A stretch of 49,270 nt of DNA, from assembly GCA_937912125.1 (NCBI GenBank), contig CALDOK010000409.1, forward strand, positions 1-49,270, given 5' to 3'. The stretch is from an uncultured Pseudomonadota bacterium. Its GTDB lineage: Bacteria > Myxococcota_A > UBA796 > JAFGLY01. Positions 43,031 through 49,270 of this stretch are shown in pieces; the stretch's first letter is position 1, and each line of letters starts with the position of its first letter. Under the pieces are notes generated by a model. The model ran no database searches. It saw only the letters and a list, made by a program, of their open reading frames with translations, and was not told the DNA's origin. A program made the translations under genes and the position numbers.

Positions 43031-43061
43031 AAAAAAAGAGGGGCAGATGACTCCGCCCCTC
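43031..43061 (-). terminator. Intrinsic terminator after the ExbD genes
   Basis: On the minus strand GAGGGGC, 10-base loop, GCCCCTC, then seven T. A textbook terminator, starting 27 bases past the ExbD stop; it separates the motor genes from the AgmX-like gene. Confidence 0.85.
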
Positions 43062-43087
43062 GTCTACCTGCGATGCAGAGGATCCGG

Positions 43088-43621
43088 CTAAGTGCCGCCC
43101 TGGTACACGACGAAGCGGAACTCGGAGAACTGTGCCTGACCCGCGGTGTACATGACCTCGCGGATGACCGAGAACGGAAGGTTCTTGTCGCACTGCAGCA
43201 GGATGCGACCCTTGAACTCGTGGTCCTCGGAACCGGTCATCTCCGCGAGCTGCTTGGCGTCTTCGGCCTTCTCGAGGAGACGATCGTAGAGCCGGGTGAT
43301 GAGCTGGCCCTTCTTCTCGTCCTCGGGAACGGCGACGATCATGTCGCCTGGGTTCTCTTCGTCTGCCTCTTCCGTGAGCCGAAGCACCTCGACGCCGTCC
43401 ACGACCACGATGCTACGGGTGACCACCAGGTTGACGGCAAGCTGAGGCTTGACCATCGTGGTGGAGACCGGGAGCACCAGATCATCGGATGCGGCGACCG
43501 AGATGTCGTCCGTGGAGTACGACTTGAGGAGGAAGACCAGGATGATGGTCATCATGTCCATCATGGACGTGATGGTGAGCCCACCTTCCTCTTGCTTCCT
43601 CTGTGCCTTCTTGAGAGCCAT
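43088..43621 (-). CDS. ExbD/TolR-family protein with conserved membrane Asp, AglS/AglQ-like
   Basis: A 177-residue single-helix protein. The helix TITSMMDMMTIILVFLLKSY carries Asp22, the position used for proton passage in ExbD, TolR and AglQ/AglS; a periplasmic domain of about 140 residues follows, ending with the typical SVIREVMYTAGQAQFSEFRFVV. Together with ExbB-like subunits it would form the stator of a proton-driven motor. It begins eight bases after the other ExbD gene, and the terminator follows. Energises the AgmX-like or TPR parts; inference from cluster. Confidence 0.85.
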   Translation of the reverse strand: MALKKAQRKQEEGGLTITSMMDMMTIILVFLLKSYSTDDISVAASDDLVLPVSTTMVKPQLAVNLVVTRSIVVVDGVEVLRLTEEADEENPGDMIVAVPEDEKKGQLITRLYDRLLEKAEDAKQLAEMTGSEDHEFKGRILLQCDKNLPFSVIREVMYTAGQAQFSEFRFVVYQGGT

Positions 43622-43629
43622 GTCTACTC

Positions 43630-44187
43630 CTACTCAGCGCCGCCGGCGATGACCACGAAGGGGAACAGCGTGCGAGGGGTACCATCGGCGTTCTTGGCGT
43701 CGACGTCTTCGCGGCTGTGGTCCATGACCTTGACGATGAGCTCGTAGGGAATCCGGGACTCAGGGACGAGGATGACGTTTTCGTCGTCAGGGTACTCGTC
43801 CTTGATCATGCCGAGAATCCGGGTGAGCTCCGCGAAGTCATAGGACTCGAGGTCAGAACACTCCGAGCCGGGGCAAGGAATGGTCGGGGGCCGGTCTTCA
43901 CCCTCTGCGAGCTCGGGAGCTCCCTCGGGGAAGAGAACGGCGTCGGCGCCAGCCACGGTGATGCCCATGTTGGTGACCATCAGGGACAACATCAGAGGCG
44001 GCTTGTCGTCGGGATCCTGCTCGACCTGCTGGGGCTGGCCGATGGCGGGGAGCGTCGAGTCGATCACCGCGAGGGTCACGAATGACGATGCCATCAGGAT
44101 GAACGGAATCAGAATCGTGACGAGGTTCATGATGGGAACCAGGTCGAGTTCATCTGCGTCCGCCAGCGCTGTTCGCTTACGTGCCAC
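43630..44187 (-). CDS. ExbD/TolR-family protein with Asn at the proton site
   Basis: A 185-residue protein with the ExbD layout: short Arg/Lys start, helix LDLVPIMNLVTILIPFILMA at about 14-34, then a periplasmic domain with YELIVKVMDHSREDV and FPFVVIAGG. In the match to TolR (VPLLDVLLVLL) the Asp is Asn21 here, so this subunit probably does not carry protons itself; it can still bind peptidoglycan or structure the stator. There is an insert with two Cys (CPGSECSD) in the periplasmic domain, a possible disulfide. It is 68 bases after the ExbB-like gene. Confidence 0.85.
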   Translation of the reverse strand: MARKRTALADADELDLVPIMNLVTILIPFILMASSFVTLAVIDSTLPAIGQPQQVEQDPDDKPPLMLSLMVTNMGITVAGADAVLFPEGAPELAEGEDRPPTIPCPGSECSDLESYDFAELTRILGMIKDEYPDDENVILVPESRIPYELIVKVMDHSREDVDAKNADGTPRTLFPFVVIAGGAE

Positions 44188-44255
44188 GTAGGCCTCCTGC
44201 TAGTGAAGGTTATGCCCTGATTGAGGCAAAGAGGGGTGGAGGGAGAGCCGTGAGG

Positions 44256-44909
44256 CTAGCCCGCCACCTCTTCCTTCAGGGAGCCGCGACGGCGGGCGCC
44301 CAGCAGGTTGACGGTCTTGAGCGCGTACAGGTCGATCTCGTTCATGATCTTGGTGGTCTGGCTCTGGATGATGGAGAACAGGACCAAGGTCGGAATAGCG
44401 ACGATCAGACCGGACGCGGTGGTGAACATGGCGACGGAAATACCGGAGGCCAGCATGGTCTGCTTGGTCTCGGCAGAAGCGCGGGCCACGGCCTCGAAGG
44501 CCATGATGAGGCCCTGGATGGTCCCGAGCAGTCCGGTCAGCGTGGCGACGTTGGCCAGCATGGACAGGAAGGGGGTGCGCTTGGCCAGCTTGGGGAAGAC
44601 CTCGAGCACTGCCTCTTCGACAGCGTTCTGGATCTCGATGTCGCCGCGGTTGGCGCGAGTGAGACCGGCCTTGAGGACGCGCGGGAGCGCGGCGTTGGGC
44701 TCGGCATTGCACAGCTTGATGGCGCGGTCGATGTTGTTGGCCATGATCAGCTTCTGGATCTGAGCCATGAACGCCGTACCATTGATGTTGGCACGGAAGA
44801 CCACGTAGTAGATGCGCTCTGCGGAGATGGCCAAGGCGAAGACGGCGGACGCGAGGATACCCCACATGAAGGGGCCACCCTTGTGCATCGCATTGATGAA
44901 GAAGCTCAT
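44256..44909 (-). CDS. MotA/TolQ/ExbB proton channel, AglR-like
   Basis: A 217-residue membrane protein with three helices at about 13-33, 112-140 and 152-182, the ExbB/TolQ arrangement. The second helix has the conserved LTGLLGTIQGLI stretch with channel Thr residues; between helices 1 and 2 lies the cytosolic domain (ERIYYVVFRANINGTAF... NAVEEAVLEVFPKL). With the two ExbD-like subunits it should form a proton-driven motor like AglR of Myxococcus gliding motility or TolQ/ExbB. Start ATG at 44909 with GGAGG before it; a promoter lies about 100 bases upstream. Confidence 0.88.
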   Translation of the reverse strand: MSFFINAMHKGGPFMWGILASAVFALAISAERIYYVVFRANINGTAFMAQIQKLIMANNIDRAIKLCNAEPNAALPRVLKAGLTRANRGDIEIQNAVEEAVLEVFPKLAKRTPFLSMLANVATLTGLLGTIQGLIMAFEAVARASAETKQTMLASGISVAMFTTASGLIVAIPTLVLFSIIQSQTTKIMNEIDLYALKTVNLLGARRRGSLKEEVAG

Positions 44910-45005
44910 CCCAGTACCTCCTGCTGGACAGGGACTTTTGTTGGAGACTCGCCGACATCTTGATGTGGACACGGACTGTTGGCCCACGGACGCCGGAACG
45001 GATGG

Positions 45006-45034
45006 AATCTACAGAACTGGCTCCTGTTTGTCAC
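45006..45034 (-). promoter_or_regulatory. Promoter for the ExbB-ExbD-ExbD operon
   Basis: Minus strand GTGACA (45034-45029), 17 bp, TAGATT (45011-45006). Start near 45000, leaving a leader of about 90 bases to the ATG at 44909. An imperfect inverted repeat CTGTCAT/ATGTCAG lies just upstream at 45047-45064. Confidence 0.5.
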
Positions 45035-45088
45035 CTGAACCCTGTCATTTCCATGTCAGAGCGGTGAACGAAGCCGAAACGGGGTTGA

Positions 45089-45325
45089 TTAGAAGGGTTC
45101 CAGCTCGACCGAGCGGACGATCTTGGGGAGAAAAGACTCCCGCAGCTCGAGCGAGTAGGTGCCCTCGAGGTTCTGGCGCGTGATGACCATCATGACCTCA
45201 GGCTTGTGGACCTTACCCACGATGACCTCCTCTTCGAAGCGGAAGGTCTGGCGGGACTGAGCGTGCGCTGGCTGAGCCAGGAGCGCGATCAGGAGGGCGA
45301 TGGAGACAGGGACCAGGGTTCTCAT
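45089..45325 (-). CDS. Small secreted protein of the motor cluster, GltF-like position
   Basis: A 78-residue protein with a signal peptide (LVPVSIALLIALLAQPAHA). The 55-residue mature part starts QSRQTFRFEEEVIVGKVHKPEV and holds MMVITRQNLEGTYSLELRESFLPKIV, a compact beta/alpha look. No known family. It follows the TPR lipoprotein by 47 bases and precedes the ExbB-like gene, the position GltF has between GltE and GltG in Myxococcus; the relation is by place only. Confidence 0.65.
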   Translation of the reverse strand: MRTLVPVSIALLIALLAQPAHAQSRQTFRFEEEVIVGKVHKPEVMMVITRQNLEGTYSLELRESFLPKIVRSVELEPF

Positions 45326-45372
45326 GGTCGAGCTACCTATCATGTTGCGGATGGCGGACCCTGAACGGGACT

Positions 45373-47157
45373 CTACCCACCCCATGGGTTCTCGGGAGTT
45401 GCGGGTTCTTCCGTGGCCGACCCGGCGCCTTCTGCTGGTTGACCGGCGGCATCCTCCGAGCTGGGCCCAGGAGCGGGCTGGCTGGGAGCGGCTGGCTCTG
45501 GCGTCGAGTCCTCGGGGACTGACACCGGCGCCGCTGGCGCGGTTCCGTCTGAAGGCGCTTCGGCGGGCGGAGCGGCGTCGGCGGCGGCGGAGGGCGGCTG
45601 GGCCTCGCCGACTGGCGTAGGCGGGGCAGCTGGACCGGCCTCGGGGCCGACATCAGGGGCGGCGGCCGGCTGGACCGGCGCCTCGGGGCCGGCAGCGGGG
45701 CCAGGGGCGGACTCTGACCCAGGGGCGGCCTGGGCTCCAGGCGTGGCGCCGGGGACGGCCTCGGTGCCAGGCACGGCGGCGGGGGCCGGCGCAGGAGCGG
45801 GGGTGGGGTTGGCGGCTTCCCGTGCAGCCTGCTCTTCTTCGAGCTGGCGCAGCCTGGCCTCCTCTTCCTGCTTCTTGCGCTCGAACTCCTCCATGAAGCG
45901 CTGCTCTTCCTCACGCTTCTTCTTGCGCTCCTCGGCCCGGCGCTTGCGCTCCTCGGCGCGCTTGGCGCGCTCCTTCTCTTCTTCGTACTGAACAGCCCAG
46001 GCGTCGGCGAGCTCGATGTCGGCGCCCGCCATGCCCTTGTACTGCTCGAGGATCGCCATGGCCTCGTCGTACTTCTTCTCGTGGTCGCCGTAGAGCAGGG
46101 CCAGGTTGAGGAACGGCTCGGGCCGGCCTGGGGCCAGCTCGATGACCTTGCGGTATTCCTTCTCGGCCTCCTCGAACCTGCCCATGCCACGGTAGCCGAC
46201 CCCGAGGTTCATGTGGATGGCCGCGTCCATGGGCTCGACCTTCACGGCCTGCTCGAGCAACGGGACCATCGCTGAGTAGGCGCGATTGTCCAGGTGGACC
46301 TCGGACAGGAAGATCATGGCGTCGAGCAGCTCGGGATCGATCTCGAGGGCCTTCTCGTAAGAGGCGCGCGCCTCGAAGGGGTGGTCCTGCAGGAAGTGGA
46401 TGCGCCCGAGGTAGGCGTGGAGGTGGGCGTTCGTCTGGGCGCCATCGACGAAGTTGAAGGCGCGATTGATGATGAACTTGCCCAGCTCGAGCCGGTCCTG
46501 CTGGATGTAGATCAGGGCCAGGTTGGCGTAGATGGCCTGGGCGTTGGCGTTGATGCCCAGGGCCTTCTTGGCGGCGGTCTCGGCTTCGTCCAGGCGACCC
46601 TGGCGCACCAGCACGCCGATGGCGGCCACCTGCAGATCCATGTCTTCAGGAGCAGCGCGCATGCCCTGGCCGTAGACCTGGGAGGCGTAGTTGATGTCAC
46701 CCCCGGCCTCGGCCAAGGCCCCGAGGCGCATCCAGGCAGCGCCGAGCTCTGGAGACAGCTGAGTGGCGCGCCGGTAGGCCTGCTCGGCCATGGCCCGGTT
46801 GCCGAGCTGCTCCTGGGCGAGCCCCATGTTGTAGGCCAACGTGGCGGAGTCGGGCAGATCGGCCTCGAGCTCCTTGAGCAGAGCCAGGGCGCGCCGCGAG
46901 TCCTCGAACTTGCCCGTGGTGAGCAGGGCGGTGGCTTCCTTGGCCTTCTCGCGCCGGGCGATGGCCTTCTGCTCTTCGCTGAGCACAGCGGACTGAGCCG
47001 CATCGGGCAGGCCTGGAATGCCGGTGGTGCCGCTGGCGGAGGCGGACGAAGCGCCGGTGGCCGCGGCACCGCCATCGGGCACTACAGGCTCGGGCGGGGT
47101 CTTGTTGAAGCAGCCCGAGACGCCGAGCAGCGCGATGAGGGTGAGGGTGCGCATCAC
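45373..47157 (-). CDS. TPR-repeat lipoprotein, GltE-like
   Basis: A 594-residue lipoprotein (LLGVSGC lipobox, Cys16). About eight to nine tetratricopeptide repeats run from residue 70 to 400 (ATLAYNMGLAQEQLGNRAMAE, AAWMRLGALAEAGGDINYASQVYGQG, AIHMNLGVGYRGMGRFEEAEKEYRK). A Lys/Glu coiled coil at about 400-450 and a Pro/Ala/Glu-rich disordered tail of 150 residues follow. In Myxococcus, GltE/AglT-type TPR lipoproteins join the gliding machine to the outer membrane. It starts inside the stop of the preceding TPR gene (ATGA), so they are made together. Confidence 0.75.
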   Translation of the reverse strand: MMRTLTLIALLGVSGCFNKTPPEPVVPDGGAAATGASSASASGTTGIPGLPDAAQSAVLSEEQKAIARREKAKEATALLTTGKFEDSRRALALLKELEADLPDSATLAYNMGLAQEQLGNRAMAEQAYRRATQLSPELGAAWMRLGALAEAGGDINYASQVYGQGMRAAPEDMDLQVAAIGVLVRQGRLDEAETAAKKALGINANAQAIYANLALIYIQQDRLELGKFIINRAFNFVDGAQTNAHLHAYLGRIHFLQDHPFEARASYEKALEIDPELLDAMIFLSEVHLDNRAYSAMVPLLEQAVKVEPMDAAIHMNLGVGYRGMGRFEEAEKEYRKVIELAPGRPEPFLNLALLYGDHEKKYDEAMAILEQYKGMAGADIELADAWAVQYEEEKERAKRAEERKRRAEERKKKREEEQRFMEEFERKKQEEEARLRQLEEEQAAREAANPTPAPAPAPAAVPGTEAVPGATPGAQAAPGSESAPGPAAGPEAPVQPAAAPDVGPEAGPAAPPTPVGEAQPPSAAADAAPPAEAPSDGTAPAAPVSVPEDSTPEPAAPSQPAPGPSSEDAAGQPAEGAGSATEEPATPENPWGG

Positions 47158-49270
47158 TCACCTCCCGGGACTGTGGGCGCAGCAGGCGAGGCAGCAGCAG
47201 GGGCCGGCGCGGCAGGAGGCGTGACCTCGGGCTCGGGTGCGGGCTCGGGACCGCCCACGTCGATGTCCAGCGGGCCAGCCCGCAGGTCGATGCGCGGCTT
47301 GCTGGTGAAGTGGGCCTCGATCTTCTCGGCCGGGTACTCGGTGGGGAAGCGCTGGTTGAGCAGGCCGAGGGTCTTGGACTGCCACTCGGACCAGCGCTCG
47401 TCCCTCTCCGCCTGCTCGAGGATGCGCAGGGCCAAGGCCTTGCCCTTGTCCTCGACCGGGATGCGGATCTCGTCGAGCGCGGTCTGCAGGATGACGATCA
47501 TCTCCTCGCTGAAGCCCTTGGGGGGCGGAGCGTCGAAGATCATCTGGGCGAAGTCGAAGTGGGCTGCCGCCTGGATGTACAGCGCGGCGGAGGAGTAGGT
47601 GAAGTCCTGGTACTTCTTGATGAAGTCCAGGCAGGACGCGCCGAGCTGGCCGAGCTCCTCGGGCTTGGACTGAGCCAGGATGGGGGCGTCGTGCTCCTGG
47701 TCGCCGTTGAGCGTGACCTTGCGGAAGGCCTCGTACTGCTCCCACAGGGCCGGGAAGGCACCCTCGGCGGCCGCCCTGCGGCCGGCGCCCGGGATGGTCT
47801 CACCCGCCTCGACGAAGCGCACGAACATGCTCTCGAGCTCGACCCACTCACGCTCGGCGTTGCGGACCTGGCCTTGGTCTTCGAGGATCTTGATGATGCG
47901 GTACTGGGCGGTCAGGGCGTGGTTGACGTCGGTGTCCCCGTACAGGCGCAGGTAGCGACGGTAGAAGTCCAGGGCCTGGCGCTCGCCGACCTGCTCCCAC
48001 TCGTTGCCCGCCAGGAAGTAGGACTTCTCGGCGTCTTCGTTCTCGGGCCAGCGGGTGGCATACTGCTGCAGGCCGTCGGCGGCCGCGGCGTGCTCTCCCA
48101 TGCCGATGCGCAGGAAGGCGGCGTTGTAGATGGCCGCGGCGGCGTTGTCGGACTTGGGGAAGTTCTTGACAAGGTTGTCGTAGTAGCGGACCGCTGTGGT
48201 GAGCTCGAGGATCTGGGCGTAGTTACCGGCGATGCGGAAGTACAAGCCCTCGGAGCGCTCGTCGGCCGGGAACTTGTTGATGAACTCCTCGAACAGCACG
48301 ATGGCCTGGTCGACCTGGCCGTTCTTCTCGAGGTTGTTGGCCGCGTTGAAGTGCGCGTCCAGGATGAACTTGGAGTTGGGGTACTTCTCCATGAACTCCA
48401 GGAACATCTGCGCCGCGACGGCGAACTCGTCGGCGTCGGAGCGGGCCTTGGCCAGGTTGAACCAGGAGCCTTCCTCGAGCTCGACCCAGTCCTTGTTGGC
48501 CTCGTCGCCGAACAACTGGCGGGCCAGAGCGGACTCTTCGAAGATCTTCTGGGTGTCGTTCTCTTCCTGCCAGGTGCGGATGATGAGGCTCTGAGCGAAC
48601 TCGCGCTCCTGCTTGCCCACGAAGTTGTCGACCACCGTGCGCAGGCGCTCGCGCGCCTCGTCGTAGTGCCCGAACTCGAAGTAGATCTGGCCGGGGAGGT
48701 AGGTGAGCGCGGCCATGTTGTCGTTGCGCGGGCCCACATAGGCGGGGTCGGTGAAGACGTTGGCGACGATCTGATCAGCGGTCTCGATGAACTTCTTGTG
48801 GTCGTCGGTGAGCATGTAGACCGAGATCTCGGCCCCCGACTCCTTCACGTCGACGCGCTCGACGATGGCGGTGTCGGGCCGGGCATCGACCTTGCCGTAC
48901 TTGTCCACCAGTTGCTGCATGCGGGTCTGCATGAGGCGGAACAGGGCGCCGTCGCCGAAGTCGTGGGCGTCGGTCTTGAGCAGCTGCAGGAACTCCTTCT
49001 CGGCGTCGTCCAGGCGCTTGGCCTGGAACAGAGCGTCGGCAAGGTACCACTCCATCTGGTAGTAGTCGTCGGCGAAGGGGAAGCGCAGCAGGTACTCGCG
49101 GTACTTGTCGGCCGCACGGGAGAACATGGCGGTGTCGCCGGTCTCCTGGGCCTCGAGGTGGAGGTCCTTGGCCACGTTGGCGGTGGACTTCTCGGTGTAG
49201 CCGCGGGCCACGGCCAGCGCGTCGGGGTTGGCGCGGTTGGCGGCCCACCAGTCGGTGCTGTCGTTGTAGC
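47154..49270 (-). CDS. Large TPR-like periplasmic protein, partial, GltD-like
   Basis: At least 705 residues; the reading frame stays open to the window edge (NDSTDWWAANRANPDALAVARG upstream of an internal GTG at 49211), so the true start lies outside. The visible part is helical repeats of TPR/Sel1/YbgF-like type (YREYLLRFPFADDYYQMEWYLADALF, KYPNSKFILDAHFNAANNLEK, FYRRYLRLYGDTDV) as in GltD or CpoB-type proteins. It ends in a Pro/Ala-rich tail. It is coupled to the TPR lipoprotein (ATGA). Cell place is probably periplasmic; signal peptide not in window. Confidence 0.75.
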   Translation of the reverse strand, partial: YNDSTDWWAANRANPDALAVARGYTEKSTANVAKDLHLEAQETGDTAMFSRAADKYREYLLRFPFADDYYQMEWYLADALFQAKRLDDAEKEFLQLLKTDAHDFGDGALFRLMQTRMQQLVDKYGKVDARPDTAIVERVDVKESGAEISVYMLTDDHKKFIETADQIVANVFTDPAYVGPRNDNMAALTYLPGQIYFEFGHYDEARERLRTVVDNFVGKQEREFAQSLIIRTWQEENDTQKIFEESALARQLFGDEANKDWVELEEGSWFNLAKARSDADEFAVAAQMFLEFMEKYPNSKFILDAHFNAANNLEKNGQVDQAIVLFEEFINKFPADERSEGLYFRIAGNYAQILELTTAVRYYDNLVKNFPKSDNAAAAIYNAAFLRIGMGEHAAAADGLQQYATRWPENEDAEKSYFLAGNEWEQVGERQALDFYRRYLRLYGDTDVNHALTAQYRIIKILEDQGQVRNAEREWVELESMFVRFVEAGETIPGAGRRAAAEGAFPALWEQYEAFRKVTLNGDQEHDAPILAQSKPEELGQLGASCLDFIKKYQDFTYSSAALYIQAAAHFDFAQMIFDAPPPKGFSEEMIVILQTALDEIRIPVEDKGKALALRILEQAERDERWSEWQSKTLGLLNQRFPTEYPAEKIEAHFTSKPRIDLRAGPLDIDVGGPEPAPEPEVTPPAAPAPAAASPAAPTVPGGE

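Overview
The window is GC-rich, gene-dense chromosome from a Gram-negative bacterium, most likely a member of the Myxococcota (the former Deltaproteobacteria) or a close relative. The pointers are a metalloprotease ending in a MYXO-CTERM-like tail (Gly-Cys, hydrophobic helix, Arg cluster), an AgmX/PglI-type TonB-like protein next to an ExbB/ExbD motor and TPR proteins in the order of the Myxococcus Agl/Glt machinery, DUF1460 and DUF4388-like proteins, and many short-lipobox lipoproteins. No transposon, phage, CRISPR array, rRNA or tRNA was recognised. Species-level placement is not possible from the sequence alone.

Layout. 1-345: non-coding tandem repeats with 72- and 180-bp periods. 0.36-2.2 kb: histidine phosphatase, then a convergent VanX-type lipoprotein with a small secreted partner. 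2.3-7.3 kb: a SWIM-SNF2 helicase, a C45-like Ntn-hydrolase lipoprotein and an RsuA/RluE-type pseudouridine synthase. 7.36-9.67 kb: deoxynucleoside kinase, HD phosphohydrolase and PilT as one operon ending at a shared terminator. 9.75-13.1 kb: an envelope protein, a GT39/GT83-like membrane glycosyltransferase and a small secreted protein. 13.2-18.1 kb (minus strand): an ECF sigma factor, its zinc anti-sigma factor, an S41 protease homologue without catalytic residues, then a DUF4388-like protein coupled to a DUF1460 hydrolase. 18.4-21.5 kb: khpA, rpoZ with a small partner, and groES-groL. 21.6-25.9 kb (minus): a small beta-rich envelope protein, a TPR protein and a large secreted M36-like protease. 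26.0-33.2 kb (plus): four-haem cytochrome lipoprotein, PLP aminotransferase, acyl-CoA dehydrogenase under a FadR-like palindrome, and an active S41 protease with a YibQ-like deacetylase. 33.2-38.9 kb (minus): lipoprotein, rimO, lolA, ftsK. 39.2-49.3 kb (minus): a multi-gene envelope machine.

The most interesting region is the last one. In transcription order it encodes a large TPR protein (cut by the window edge), a TPR lipoprotein, a small secreted protein, an ExbB/MotA-like channel, two ExbD/TolR-like stators, an AgmX/PglI-type TonB-like spanning protein, a secreted helical protein and an outer-membrane barrel. This is the order gltD-E-F, aglRQS-like motor, gltG-like, gltH-like, so it looks like a compact trans-envelope energised machine. 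One of the two ExbD-like proteins has Asn where the proton-carrying Asp is expected, while the other keeps Asp. A second notable point is the pair of S41 homologues in one window, one with the full Ser/Lys site and one, next to the sigma/anti-sigma pair, with both residues gone.

Several promoters of one visible type (TTGAC[C/G], 16-17 bp, TA-rich -10) sit in front of operons here. All functional calls rest on reading motifs and context by eye; no database search was run.
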